From the NCBI RefSeq assembly GCF_009650995.1, contig NZ_WHVV01000012.1, forward strand, positions 38,495 through 102,494: 64,000 nucleotides of DNA, given 5' to 3'. Positions 25,957-35,141 of this stretch are shown in pieces (positions within the stretch are counted from its first letter, which is position 1; the number at the start of each line of letters is the position of its first letter). The DNA is from Sporosarcina cascadiensis (lineage in GTDB: Bacteria > Bacillota > Bacilli > Bacillales_A > Planococcaceae). The position numbers and the translations under genes were made by a program. Under the pieces are notes generated by a model that had not been told where the DNA came from, searched no databases, and saw only the letters and a list, made by a program, of their open reading frames with translations.

Positions 25957-25997
25957 GAGAGTATATGGGAGATTTTTATTCCATATACTCTCTTTTT
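25957..25997 (+). terminator. Intraoperonic terminator between oppA and oppB
   Basis: A perfect 12-bp stem GAGAGTATATGG / CCATATACTCTC with a 12-base loop and five T. It would stop most transcripts after oppA and stabilise its mRNA. Confidence 0.8.
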
Positions 25998-26101
25998 AGT
26001 AACGAACAATAGTTGTAATATTTTTAAGATAGTTTCTATTGAAAATACACCAAATATTTGGTTGCATATAAAGTAATAAACCCCTGGAGGTGTGATACAA
26101 C

Positions 26102-27031
26102 ATGGTTAAGTATATTGGAAAACGTATAGTATATATGTTCATAACGTTGATTTTAATTGCTACGGCCTCTTTCTTCCTGATGCAGACATTGCCAGGTTCG
26201 CCCATTGCTTCTTACAGCAAGCTGAATGATACACAAAAAGCGATTGTTGAGAAGAAGTACGGGATTGATAAGCCAAAGCCTGTTCAATATGCAATATATA
26301 TGAAAAATTTAGCAAAAGGTGATTTAGGCACATCCTTTGCATTTAAAGGGAAAAGCGTGAATGATCTACTCGCTTCAAGACTGAAACCTTCATTAATCTT
26401 GGGAGCGCAAGCGATGGTCTTTGGGACTCTCGTCGGTATCCTTTTAGGTATGCTTGCTGCACTGAAGCAAAATACTTTTTGGGATTACGGAAGCACCTTT
26501 GTTGCGATACTCGGTATCTCCATTCCATCTTTTGTTTTCGCTGCTTTGTTGCAATATTGGATTGCTGCTGAATGGCACTTATTACCGGTGGGTCTGTGGA
26601 ATGACGGATGGAAATCAAGTGTCCTGCCATCGCTTGCACTCGCTATGGGACCGCTTGCCCTATCGGCACGGTTTATACGGACTGAGATGATAGAAGTGTT
26701 GAGTTCAGATTATATTACATTGGCAAAGGCGAAAGGTGCAAGCGGTTTTGATATTGCATTTAAACATGCACTCAGAAATGCTTTAATTCCTTTAATTACA
26801 GTGCTCGGGCCATTGGCTGCAGGACTGGTTACAGGATCGCTTGTTGTTGAACAGATCTTTGCTATTCCAGGAATAGGGGAACAGTTTGTATCGTCCATCA
26901 TGGTAAGTGACCATGCGACAATTATGGGGACGACGTTAATGTTCTCGGCGTTTCTGATTTTTATTATTTTCATCGTGGATATTTTATACGGAGTCATCGA
27001 CCCTCGTATCCGCTTGTCAGGAGGTAAGTGA
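26102..27031 (+). CDS. oppB: Oligopeptide ABC transporter permease OppB
   Basis: A 309-residue membrane permease with six helices. The cytoplasmic EAA-type loop (DYITLAKAKGASGFDIAFKHALRNALIPLI) couples to the ATPases. The N-terminus has the OppB pattern around FFLMQTLPGSP. GGAGGTG lies 7 bases before the ATG. It ends at the start of oppC. Confidence 0.93.
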   Translation: MVKYIGKRIVYMFITLILIATASFFLMQTLPGSPIASYSKLNDTQKAIVEKKYGIDKPKPVQYAIYMKNLAKGDLGTSFAFKGKSVNDLLASRLKPSLILGAQAMVFGTLVGILLGMLAALKQNTFWDYGSTFVAILGISIPSFVFAALLQYWIAAEWHLLPVGLWNDGWKSSVLPSLALAMGPLALSARFIRTEMIEVLSSDYITLAKAKGASGFDIAFKHALRNALIPLITVLGPLAAGLVTGSLVVEQIFAIPGIGEQFVSSIMVSDHATIMGTTLMFSAFLIFIIFIVDILYGVIDPRIRLSGGK

Positions 27032-27033
27032 TA

Positions 27034-28059
27034 ATGCGTAATGAATTCGAACATGAAGAGCTTCCTCAAGAGGATTTTGAGCGGATTACGATTGACAGTG
27101 ATCAGGCAGAACGGATTGAAAAACCGAGTCTGAGTTTCTGGCAGGATGCATGGCTGCGTCTTAGAAAAAATAAAGCTGCGATTGTCAGCATGGTGGTACT
27201 TGTTCTTTTAATCATTATGGCGCTGATCGGTCCGTATTTGAATGGACATGCAGGGGATACACAAAATCTTCGGCATGCCAACTTGCCGCCTAAAGTGCCT
27301 GGCATTGAAAATATGGGTATCATGGACGGGGTAGGAAATTTAGCCGGAAAAAAAGTGGATTTATATGAAATGAAAAAAGTGGACGAATACTATTGGTTCG
27401 GTACAGACGGACTCGGACGTGACTTGTTTACGCGTCTATGGGAAGGTACACAGATATCTCTGTTCATCGCGTTCGTCGCGGCTGCCATTGATATGGTAGT
27501 GGGTGTTGCGTACGGTGGAATCTCAGGCTACTTCGGCGGCCGGACGGATGACATCATGCAGCGGGTCGTCGAGATATTGATCGGAATTCCGACCCTGATT
27601 GTGGTTATTCTGATGATCATGATTATGGACCCGGGAATTACCGCAATCATTATTGCGATTTCCATAACCGGATGGATAGGAATGTCACGGATCGTACGTG
27701 CGCAGACTTTGAAATATAAGTCACAGGAATTTGTTCTTGCATCACGGACATTGGGTTCGAAAGACGGCAAGATCATTACCAAACACTTATTGCCGAATAT
27801 GCTCGGGATTATTATCATCAACACAATGTTTACGATTCCGAATGCGATTTTCTTTGAAGCATTTTTGAGCTTCATCGGGATTGGACTTCAGCCGCCTGCT
27901 GCTTCACTCGGTACACTGATCAATGATGGCTTTAAAGTGATGGAACACCAGCCGTATGTTTTGTTGTTCCCGGCCCTTGTCATCAGTATTTTAATGATTG
28001 CCTTTAACTTGATAGGTGACGGACTGCGCGATGCACTTGATCCAAAAATGAAAGACTAA
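27034..28059 (+). CDS. oppC: Oligopeptide ABC transporter permease OppC
   Basis: A 341-residue permease with an N-terminal cytoplasmic extension, a first helix (residues 45-65), an extracellular segment with the FGTDGLGRDLFTRLWEGT motif, and a C-terminal transport domain with the EAA-type loop (QEFVLASRTLGSKDGKIITKHLLPNML). AGGAGG sits 10 bases before the ATG at 27034; a GTG at 27028 is too close to it. Confidence 0.93.
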   Translation: MRNEFEHEELPQEDFERITIDSDQAERIEKPSLSFWQDAWLRLRKNKAAIVSMVVLVLLIIMALIGPYLNGHAGDTQNLRHANLPPKVPGIENMGIMDGVGNLAGKKVDLYEMKKVDEYYWFGTDGLGRDLFTRLWEGTQISLFIAFVAAAIDMVVGVAYGGISGYFGGRTDDIMQRVVEILIGIPTLIVVILMIMIMDPGITAIIIAISITGWIGMSRIVRAQTLKYKSQEFVLASRTLGSKDGKIITKHLLPNMLGIIIINTMFTIPNAIFFEAFLSFIGIGLQPPAASLGTLINDGFKVMEHQPYVLLFPALVISILMIAFNLIGDGLRDALDPKMKD

Positions 28060-28074
28060 GAGGAGGAGAGCAAG

Positions 28075-29139
28075 TTGACAAAGATTTTACAAGTGAAAGA
28101 CCTCGAGCTTTCCTTCCATACTTTCGGAGGAGAAGTGAAAGCGATCCGCGGCGTGAATTTTGATTTGAATAAAGGGGAAACACTCGCCATCGTGGGAGAG
28201 TCGGGTTCAGGGAAATCCGTAACGACGAAATCCATTATGCGTTTGCTTCCCGCGCACAGTGCTGAATATAAAAATGGGGAAATTCTGTTTGAAGGAAAAG
28301 ACTTAACGAAAGTTTCCGAGAAGGCGATGCAGAAAATACGTGGAAAAGATATTTCGATGATTTTCCAGGATCCGATGACTTCACTGAATCCGACGATGAC
28401 GATCGGCAAGCAGATCATGGAGCCGATCCTTAAACATCAGAATATGAATAAATCGCAGGCTCGTGAACAAGCGATCAATCTGCTAAATCTGGTGGGCATA
28501 CCGAACGCGGAAAGCCGTTATAAAATGTATCCGCACCAGTTCTCGGGCGGTCAGCGTCAGCGGATCGTTATTGCAATCGCTCTTGCCTGCAATCCGAAAA
28601 TCTTGATCGCAGATGAGCCTACGACTGCACTAGACGTAACGATACAAGCACAAATTTTGGAACTAATGAAAGAAATCCAGAAGAAAATTGACACAAGTAT
28701 TATCTTCATCACACATGACCTCGGGGTAGTGGCAAACGTTGCTGACCGTGTAGCTGTCATGTATGGCGGAAAAATCGTAGAAATCGGAACGGTGGATGAA
28801 ATCTTCTATAATCCGCAGCACCCGTATACATGGGGCTTGCTCAGCTCGATGCCGTCTATGGATCTGGCGGATCAGAAGCTGTATGCGATCCCGGGTACTC
28901 CGCCTGATCTGCTGAATCCGCCGGCAGGGGACGCGTTCGCATTGCGCAGCGAGTATGCGATGAAGATTGATATGGAACGCCAGCCGCCATTCTTCCGGGT
29001 AAGTGACACGCATTATGCGGCGACATGGCTGCTGCATCCTCAGGCACCGCAAGTCGAACCGCCGGCGGTTATTATCGAACGGATGAAAACTTTCCCGGGC
29101 AGCCGCTATTATGTCGATCAGACAGGAGGGAATGTGTGA
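28075..29139 (+). CDS. oppD: Oligopeptide ABC transporter ATPase OppD
   Basis: A 354-residue ABC ATPase. The Walker A is GESGSGKS, the signature FSGGQRQRI and the Walker B ILIADEPTTALD. A C-terminal oligopeptide/dipeptide extension (LYAIPGTPPDLLNPPAGDAFALR) is followed by a divergent tail, where the usual Cys cluster of FeS-bearing OppD proteins is absent. The TTG start has GAGGAG upstream. The stop overlaps the oppF start. Confidence 0.92.
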   Translation: MTKILQVKDLELSFHTFGGEVKAIRGVNFDLNKGETLAIVGESGSGKSVTTKSIMRLLPAHSAEYKNGEILFEGKDLTKVSEKAMQKIRGKDISMIFQDPMTSLNPTMTIGKQIMEPILKHQNMNKSQAREQAINLLNLVGIPNAESRYKMYPHQFSGGQRQRIVIAIALACNPKILIADEPTTALDVTIQAQILELMKEIQKKIDTSIIFITHDLGVVANVADRVAVMYGGKIVEIGTVDEIFYNPQHPYTWGLLSSMPSMDLADQKLYAIPGTPPDLLNPPAGDAFALRSEYAMKIDMERQPPFFRVSDTHYAATWLLHPQAPQVEPPAVIIERMKTFPGSRYYVDQTGGNV

Positions 29140-30071
29140 TGACAGACCATTTAATTGAAGTGAAAAATCTTAAACAGTATTTTAACGCTGGCAAGGCTTC
29201 AGAAGTCAAAGCGATTGATGATATCAGCTTCTCCATTAAGCGCGGTGAAACATTCGGTCTCGTTGGTGAATCGGGTTGCGGCAAGTCTACTACAGGCCGG
29301 ACGATGATCCGTCTGTACGATGCGACGGCAGGCCAGGTTCTATATGACGGTGTGGATGTTCATGCACCAAAGAGCCAGAAGGAAACTCATGCGTTGAACC
29401 GTAAAATGCAGATGATATTCCAAGACCCTTATGCTTCACTGAATCCGCGTATGAAAGTAATGGATATTATTGCGGAAGGGCTTGATATTCACGGTCTGGT
29501 GAAATCGAAGAAAGAGCGCAGGGAACGTGTCATCGAACTGCTCCAGACAGTCGGATTGAATCGTGAACACGCAGAACGCTATCCGCACGAATTTTCAGGC
29601 GGTCAGCGTCAGCGTATCGGTATTGCACGTGCGTTAGCGGTAGATCCTGAATTCATCATTGCGGATGAACCAATCTCTGCCCTGGACGTGTCGATACAAG
29701 CGCAAGTTGTCAACTTGCTGAAAGAACTTCAGGAAGAAAAAGGCTTGACCTATTTATTTATTGCCCACGATTTATCGATGGTCAAGTATATCTCTGACCG
29801 AATCGGCGTGATGTATTTCGGGAAGTTGGTGGAAATGGCCCCGGCAGATGAATTGTATCGGAATCCGATGCATGCCTATACAAAATCCCTGCTGTCCGCA
29901 ATTCCGCTTCCTGACCCGATCTATGAACGTTCTCGTGTACGGCATCCATATAATCCAAAAGATCATCAATATGGTCCGGATGAAAAAGTCGAATTCCGCG
30001 AGATCGCACCTGAACATTTTGTGCTGTGTTCAGAAAAAGAGTTCGTGGCAATGCAGGCAGCACGCGTCTGA
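29139..30071 (+). CDS. oppF: Oligopeptide ABC transporter ATPase OppF
   Basis: A 310-residue ABC ATPase partner of OppD. The Walker A is GESGCGKS, the signature FSGGQRQRI and the Walker B IIADEPISALD, with the C-terminal oligopeptide extension (SAIPLPDP). The ATG at 29139 overlaps the OppD stop (TGATG) with CAGGAGGG before it. A longer open frame from 29025 is an extension inside oppD. A terminator follows. Confidence 0.92.
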   Translation: MTDHLIEVKNLKQYFNAGKASEVKAIDDISFSIKRGETFGLVGESGCGKSTTGRTMIRLYDATAGQVLYDGVDVHAPKSQKETHALNRKMQMIFQDPYASLNPRMKVMDIIAEGLDIHGLVKSKKERRERVIELLQTVGLNREHAERYPHEFSGGQRQRIGIARALAVDPEFIIADEPISALDVSIQAQVVNLLKELQEEKGLTYLFIAHDLSMVKYISDRIGVMYFGKLVEMAPADELYRNPMHAYTKSLLSAIPLPDPIYERSRVRHPYNPKDHQYGPDEKVEFREIAPEHFVLCSEKEFVAMQAARV

Positions 30072-30082
30072 ATATAAAATAG

Positions 30083-30108
30083 AAGCCCTCTGCAAATGAG
30101 GGCTTTTT
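30083..30108 (+). terminator. Terminator of opp operon
   Basis: AAGCCCTC / GAGGGCTT with a seven-base loop and a T tract. Confidence 0.85.
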
Positions 30109-30173
30109 CTCATTAATCTATTTTTGACTGCTGTCTCGCTAAATTACGAACTATTCAAATTTATTATACAAAA

Positions 30174-30187
30174 CATAGTGAACTATG
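30174..30187. promoter_or_regulatory. Palindrome before the LOV-STAS gene
   Basis: CATAGT-GA-ACTATG, a perfect 6-2-6 inverted repeat 38 bases before the start codon and just after an AT-rich TATTATAC (-10-like) stretch. It may be an operator. Confidence 0.35.
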
Positions 30188-30224
30188 CTAGGATAAATGA
30201 AAGATTGTAACCTTAAGTGAGGGC

Positions 30225-31019
30225 GTGATCTATATCAGAAATTTATCAGATTCAGTACAGAGACAATTAATGCAGGAAATGCTTGACGGCAGCAGGGTTT
30301 CTGCGATAGTAACCGATCCTGCACAGACAGATAACCCTATCATTTTCACTAACCGTACATTTGAGAATATGACGGGATATACTCAGGAAGAAGCGCTTGG
30401 ACGCAACTGTCGTTTCCTTCAGGGAGAGGAGACAGATCATTCGTCTGTCATGAAGATTAGAAAAGCGATCGCAGAAAGAGTACCTATCACATTAGTAGTG
30501 AAAAACTATAAAAAGAACGGTACACTTTTTTGGAACAGATTGAGCATTCGTCCAGTTATGATAGAAGGAGCACGCTATTTTATCGGAACACAGACAGATG
30601 TTTCTGTTCAGTACAGACAGATAGAAGAGCTCCAGTGTAAAGATACTGAAATTGAACGGCTGATGCTGCCGATCATGATGATTGATGATAAACTGGCTGC
30701 GGTTTCGCTTGTTGGCCAGATGAATGAAGAACGATTCAGCTTATTGATTGAGAAGCTGAGTGGGTTTGTCCATGTAAATGAAGTGGATCATATGATGCTG
30801 GATATTACAGGGCTGGATTGGCAGGAAGGGACACCGATTGATCGTTTACTGGAGATTCAGCAAATATTGGAACTGATGGGAAGCTGTCTCTATATAACAG
30901 GAGTCTCACCAAAACTTGCCCGCAATCTTGCGATGAATAAAAATCCAAGCCAGGTTATCAAGACATTCTCCAGCATTCAGCAAGCTATTTACTATATTCG
31001 GGTTAAGAACGGAAAGTAA
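30225..31019 (+). CDS. ytvA: LOV-STAS blue-light photoreceptor, YtvA type
   Basis: A 264-residue protein with an N-terminal LOV (PAS) domain at about 20-127 and a C-terminal STAS domain at about 145-260. The LOV core motif GRNCRFLQG holds the photoactive Cys at position 62, the same number as in Bacillus subtilis YtvA. The FMN-binding residues Asn94, Asn104 and Gln123 also fall at the same positions. Blue light forms a Cys-FMN adduct; in B. subtilis this enhances the sigma-B general stress response through the stressosome. The start is GTG with AAGTGAGGG upstream. It stands as a single gene between two terminators. Confidence 0.92.
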   Translation: MIYIRNLSDSVQRQLMQEMLDGSRVSAIVTDPAQTDNPIIFTNRTFENMTGYTQEEALGRNCRFLQGEETDHSSVMKIRKAIAERVPITLVVKNYKKNGTLFWNRLSIRPVMIEGARYFIGTQTDVSVQYRQIEELQCKDTEIERLMLPIMMIDDKLAAVSLVGQMNEERFSLLIEKLSGFVHVNEVDHMMLDITGLDWQEGTPIDRLLEIQQILELMGSCLYITGVSPKLARNLAMNKNPSQVIKTFSSIQQAIYYIRVKNGK

Positions 31020-31023
31020 AATA

Positions 31024-31066
31024 AGCCTTCAGCGCAAACTTGTAACGCTGCGCTGAAGGCTCTTTT
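31024..31066. terminator. Bidirectional terminator after ytvA
   Basis: A perfect 12-bp stem AGCCTTCAGCGC / GCGCTGAAGGCT with a 14-base loop and T tract, between convergent genes. Confidence 0.85.
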
Positions 31067-31554
31067 TACATATGAAGCTGTGCTTTTACTTCTTTAAGCT
31101 GTTCAATATGCCGTAATTCATGGTAGCCTACAAATGGAATCCACTGTTTGAGATTCATCTCGCCGAATACAGGATGCGGATAAGACTTAACCTCGAGCTG
31201 TTCTTCCGGTGTACTCTCAGACAAATGACGCAGCGCTTCGTGGGTGGCCGATAATTTGGCCTTTAATTCCTCAAGCGTTGCAAAATCTTCAGTGGGCACT
31301 GCAAAATCCGGTGCCTCCACTTTAGTGGAACGGTTGACGGTCAGTTCAATAGGTTTATCTTGAGCCAAGTTTTGTTTGTCTGAAGCGAGCTGTGATTGAA
31401 TTGTCTTGGTCACTGCGCCTTCCATCAGGTAGAGGTGCTGCAGCAGCTGTTTGATGGACCATCTGTCTTCTGCGGGCTTTTGATTGATTTGCTCATCGGA
31501 TAGCTCATTGACTTGTTTGTATAACTCTTCTCGTGCTCGATCATTGATATTCAT
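31066..31554 (-). CDS. DinB-superfamily protein
   Basis: A 162-residue four-helix-bundle protein of the DinB/YfiT-like superfamily (DinB_2 type). Likely metal-ligand histidines lie in RWSIKQLLQHLYLME (about residue 40) and in the C-terminal GYHELRHIEQLKEV. Members of this group are metal-dependent thiol transferases (for example bacillithiol-dependent) or are of unknown function. Specificity cannot be told here. A good ribosome site (GGAGTG) precedes the ATG. Confidence 0.82.
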   Translation of the reverse strand: MNINDRAREELYKQVNELSDEQINQKPAEDRWSIKQLLQHLYLMEGAVTKTIQSQLASDKQNLAQDKPIELTVNRSTKVEAPDFAVPTEDFATLEELKAKLSATHEALRHLSESTPEEQLEVKSYPHPVFGEMNLKQWIPFVGYHELRHIEQLKEVKAQLHM

Positions 31555-31632
31555 CTATATCACTCCTTTAAAAAAGGATACCATTTAGTATGTGAAAATA
31601 CTTCTTTGGACTATCAGGAAGGCGGAGTAAAT

Positions 31633-32271
31633 ATGAAAATTCATTCACCGAAAGTTTCAGAACAATTAACACCGGCAACGTGGCAGGACCTCTGGAGTGA
31701 GGAAGATCCATTTTTGCAAAACCGTATTGTTATCGATTCAAGTTTGGATGGTGAGACACTGGAACGTGTTCAATTAACAAATATTATCGTAAGAAATTGC
31801 AGTTTCCAGCATGCGTCTCTTCCCGATCTGTTCATAACGGATGTGCGTTTCGAGAATTGTGATTTTTCAAATGCAGATTTGAGTGGCGTCAGCATTCACA
31901 GGGCCAGCTTTCGTAATTGCAAGATGCTAGGCGTGAACTTTACCGATTCACGTTTCACGGATGTATCATTTCAAGAATGCATCGGAAATCTGTGTGCTTT
32001 TGTTCATGCAAAGTGGGAGCGTGTATTGTTCGAGAAGTGTCAGCTGAAAGACGTGGACTTTTTTGATTGCAAATTAAAAAATACAAAGTTCGCGGGCTGT
32101 AATCTTGATCAGGCCAGTTTTGATAGTACACCATTAAAGAAAGTAGAAATCAGAACGTCTGAATTTGAAAGCATGACTGTATCAATGAAGGACTTGGAAG
32201 GCTGCATCGTCTCCGTACCGCAGGCTGTGCAATTCGCGGCGATGATGGGGCTGGATATTCGGGATGAATGA
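31633..32271 (+). CDS. Pentapeptide-repeat protein
   Basis: A 212-residue protein with about twenty pentapeptide repeats of the A(D/N)LXX type between residues 35 and 190 (for example CSFQHASLPDLFITDVRFENCDFSN), which fold as a right-handed quadrilateral beta-helix. Some such proteins mimic DNA and protect gyrase (Qnr group); this one cannot be placed there from sequence alone. The ATG at 31633 with GGCGGAG upstream is preferred to a TTG at 31606. Confidence 0.85.
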   Translation: MKIHSPKVSEQLTPATWQDLWSEEDPFLQNRIVIDSSLDGETLERVQLTNIIVRNCSFQHASLPDLFITDVRFENCDFSNADLSGVSIHRASFRNCKMLGVNFTDSRFTDVSFQECIGNLCAFVHAKWERVLFEKCQLKDVDFFDCKLKNTKFAGCNLDQASFDSTPLKKVEIRTSEFESMTVSMKDLEGCIVSVPQAVQFAAMMGLDIRDE

Positions 32272-32294
32272 CTGGGCGGCTTTAAGCTGACCAG

Positions 32295-33149
32295 TTAAGA
32301 CTTTTTCTGTTTCATGGCAACCGCTGCAAGTATAGAAAATATGATGGCAGTGGCTGTTAAATAAAGAATGCTGAACAGGGACGAAGTAAGAAAGCCGTTT
32401 ATTTCATAAAATACCCCCATGTCTAATAGAAATTCTTGCTTGGCGGACACTGATGCTCCGGCGAATGCTTCAGCTATTGGCTGCTCCATTAGAATTTGCC
32501 GGAATAACGCAGCTGAATGGGATGTGGGGAATAACGTAATGATGGTTTGTAAGTATGCCGGGAGATGTCCGATGGGAATATAGATACCTGCAAGAAATCC
32601 AAGCAGTGTTCCAATTACCGTACTGGCTGCAGCGAAAGCTGTAACCGTTCTAAAAAAAGAGACGAGCAGTAAGATCATGGAACTGCTTGTAATCACCGAT
32701 AAACTGATCACTCCAATTACCTGAACAAATTGAAATATGGTCAGCATTTCTTCCCCATTTAGAAAAAAGACGATATTTGCAATGAAAAGAACGAGCAGAG
32801 ACATGAAGAAACCGATAACAATAGAACTCATGACATAGCCGCCGAAAAGTGATGACCTTTTAATTGGAGAAGCATAGAAGTCCAGATAGGCGTCTGTAGC
32901 GCGATCTTCTACCATAACCCCGAAGGCACCCAATGTTGTAGTAACGGAAGTGACTGCTAAAATTCCGGCGAAAATCCATGACAGCAGCAGCCACTTTTTA
33001 GCAGGGAAATCGGGAAGTCCGTCTGCGATTAAGTTACCGAGAAATGTTCCGTACAGCACGACAAGAATGATGACGGCAAGCAGGGAAAAGAATAACGCAC
33101 TTTTATCGCGAAAATATAGCAGTAAATTACGCTTCGCAAAAATCATCAT
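32295..33149 (-). CDS. ABC-2 type transporter permease
   Basis: A 284-residue membrane protein with six helices of the ABC-2 family (DrrB/YadH type) and the characteristic internal region AFGVMVEDRATDAYLDFYASPIKRSSL. It exports an unknown substrate together with the ATPase encoded upstream. The start overlaps the ATPase gene by about 20 bases; the ATG-ATG pair at 33149/33146 is chosen since AAAGG lies about 10 bases before it. Confidence 0.88.
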   Translation of the reverse strand: MMIFAKRNLLLYFRDKSALFFSLLAVIILVVLYGTFLGNLIADGLPDFPAKKWLLLSWIFAGILAVTSVTTTLGAFGVMVEDRATDAYLDFYASPIKRSSLFGGYVMSSIVIGFFMSLLVLFIANIVFFLNGEEMLTIFQFVQVIGVISLSVITSSSMILLLVSFFRTVTAFAAASTVIGTLLGFLAGIYIPIGHLPAYLQTIITLFPTSHSAALFRQILMEQPIAEAFAGASVSAKQEFLLDMGVFYEINGFLTSSLFSILYLTATAIIFSILAAVAMKQKKS

Positions 33150-34065
33150 TTTCCGTTCCATCCTTTCCGTTATGGATTTGAATAAACACATCATCCAGAC
33201 TGGACTGCTGCACTTCAAATGAAGCAATCAGCTGCTCATATTTTGCTAATAAAGCAATTGCTTCCGTTGTTCTTTCCAGTTGAATCAGGAAAGCACCGTG
33301 ATCATCACTAAAGACTTGCCGGTCTGCCTGTAACTGTCTGCGGAATTGCGCATGATCTTTTGCCGTGATCATTAATCGATCGACTGAGTACTGTGCTTTC
33401 AATTGGTTAGGTGTTCCTTTCGCTATAATTTCTCCTTCTTTCATGACGACTACAAAATTTGAGTTAGCTGCTTCTTCAATATAATGTGTAGTTAAAAAGA
33501 CTGTCATATTGGTCTCTCGCTGCAAATTTAGGATCGTATTCCATATCTGCTTACGATTCTGCGGATCAAGACCTGTCGTCGGCTCATCCAGCAGCAGAAT
33601 TTTTGGCTGATGCAGCAGGGCTCTTGCAATATCGACCCTTCGCTTCTGTCCTCCAGATAACTTCCCATAGCGCCGTTTCATAAGCGAAGAGATATCGACA
33701 GTTTCAGCAGCACGGACGATGGCTTCATGCCTTTCCATTTTATTCATCTTATACAAACGGGCACGGCAGTCTAAATTCTCCTGGACTGTCAGTAAAGGGT
33801 CTAACAGACTTTGCTGAAACACAATGCCAATTTCATTACGTATCGCTTCGTCCTCCTTTCCGACCAGCAAGCCGTTGATCTTCACTTCTCCAGCATCGTG
33901 TTTCAAAAGAGTCAGCAAGATAGAGATGGTGGTAGACTTGCCTGCCCCGTTGGTGCCGAGAAAAGAGAACAGGCTGCCTTCCTCCACAAAAAAACTGACA
34001 TCTTTCACTGCATCCACAGCGCCGTACGATTTGTATAAGCGATGCACTTCAATAATTTTAGACAT
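33127..34065 (-). CDS. ABC transporter ATPase of LytTR-linked exporter
   Basis: A 312-residue drug-resistance-type ABC ATPase (DrrA/CcmA-like). The Walker A is GTNGAGKSTT, the signature KLSGGQKRRVD and the Walker B ILLLDEPTTGLD, with the switch His in FLTTHYIEEA. A C-terminal domain of about 90 residues follows. It is third in an operon of LytTR regulator, DUF3021 protein, ATPase and permease, an arrangement common in Bacillales and linked to resistance to peptides or lipid-active drugs. The substrate is unknown. Confidence 0.92.
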   Translation of the reverse strand: MSKIIEVHRLYKSYGAVDAVKDVSFFVEEGSLFSFLGTNGAGKSTTISILLTLLKHDAGEVKINGLLVGKEDEAIRNEIGIVFQQSLLDPLLTVQENLDCRARLYKMNKMERHEAIVRAAETVDISSLMKRRYGKLSGGQKRRVDIARALLHQPKILLLDEPTTGLDPQNRKQIWNTILNLQRETNMTVFLTTHYIEEAANSNFVVVMKEGEIIAKGTPNQLKAQYSVDRLMITAKDHAQFRRQLQADRQVFSDDHGAFLIQLERTTEAIALLAKYEQLIASFEVQQSSLDDVFIQIHNGKDGTENDDFCEA

Positions 34066-34477
34066 TCGAATCCCTCCGTCTTTGACTGGCGATTGCCTGG
34101 TTTATTGCTTTTTCAGCCATTTTGTTATTCATATAGACCATCAGGATGACAAATGAGTAGGCAAATATCCCGCACAGCGCAACAGATCCAACATAAAAAG
34201 CTGTAAAAGGATACATATGAAAAATCGCACCGGCAAGTATCAGTACCGTAAGAACACAGATCAGTTCAATCAAATGAACAACCAACGGCTGATCGACGGG
34301 GAGTTTATGGGACAGGAAGATCAGCAAAGTAATGAGACAGGAAATGATGAATAAATAGCTGGCGGTTTCCTCTGTCAGAGGCGGGAAGATGCCGAGCAGT
34401 CTGAACAGAAAATAAAACAGCGAGCTGAAAGTAAAGGCGAAACATGCTGCGCCCAGATAGATTATTATGCGGTTCAT
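34058..34477 (-). CDS. DUF3021-family membrane protein
   Basis: A 139-residue protein with four membrane helices, followed by a basic C-terminus. Length and helices fit DUF3021, and such genes are regularly found directly after a LytTR-domain regulator gene, as here. It may control the activity of the LytTR protein, as membrane partners of this type do in other LytTR systems; this is by analogy. It overlaps the ATPase gene by 8 bases. Confidence 0.8.
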   Translation of the reverse strand: MNRIIIYLGAACFAFTFSSLFYFLFRLLGIFPPLTEETASYLFIISCLITLLIFLSHKLPVDQPLVVHLIELICVLTVLILAGAIFHMYPFTAFYVGSVALCGIFAYSFVILMVYMNNKMAEKAINQAIASQRRRDSNV

Positions 34478-34487
34478 TCATGCCACC

Positions 34488-34934
34488 TCATCCTAAAAAA
34501 TGTTTTCGAAAAGATTTTACATAATGCCGATTGATAATAACTTTTTCACCGTTTATTAGGTAGGCTTCGAACCGGCCGTTGAGCAAAGCTTTTACACTCT
34601 CAATCTTTGCTATATTAACGATGAAGTTTTTACTGATTCTCATAAATCTCATTTCTTTCAGCTGCTCTTCAAGTTCATATAATTTCTTGCCGCTCTCAAA
34701 GACGTCATCATCTGTATAAAGAAAAACTGTATCATTCACTGACTCCATATAAAGCAGCTGATCAGAGACCAAAGGATAAGTGACACCATCCTTCTTTCCA
34801 TAAATAGAGTGCATCATTTGGTTAATCTGCTGGACCAAGGGCGACACGCGTTCATCTTCTTCAGGGCAATTAATGATTATTTCGATATCCGTAAAATCGT
34901 TTGATTCATTTACTTTCAGCCTGATCTTAATCAC
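34488..34934 (-). CDS. LytTR-domain DNA-binding regulator
   Basis: A 148-residue one-domain regulator. The LytTR DNA-binding domain is at about residues 45-146 (DDDVFESGKKLYELEEQL, MRISKNFIVNIAKIESV and the C-terminal INRHYVKSFRKHFLG). There is no response-regulator receiver domain. It likely controls its own operon together with the DUF3021 protein. The start is a GTG with a GAGG close upstream. An in-frame methionine at residue 38 would give a bare domain, so the GTG is preferred. Confidence 0.85.
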   Translation of the reverse strand: MIKIRLKVNESNDFTDIEIIINCPEEDERVSPLVQQINQMMHSIYGKKDGVTYPLVSDQLLYMESVNDTVFLYTDDDVFESGKKLYELEEQLKEMRFMRISKNFIVNIAKIESVKALLNGRFEAYLINGEKVIINRHYVKSFRKHFLG

Positions 34935-35141
34935 CTCGATGTTTTAATCTTTGAAGAATCGTATCATTTCCTATGATGAAGAACAATACAATCCGAGTGT
35001 CCTGCATTTTGACACAGGTAACTTGCATACAAGGCAAGATTTGTATAATTATTGTTGAATTGTTCTAACTAATCCGCATTGACTTTCTATTCCATCAAAC
35101 GTAACATTAGTATAATGGAAGATACATAGGAGGAAACGAAT

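Noticed and set aside
29025..29138. Upstream extension of OppF by 38 residues
   Set aside because: It lies within oppD in another frame; the ATG at 29139 overlaps the OppD stop and gives the normal OppF length.
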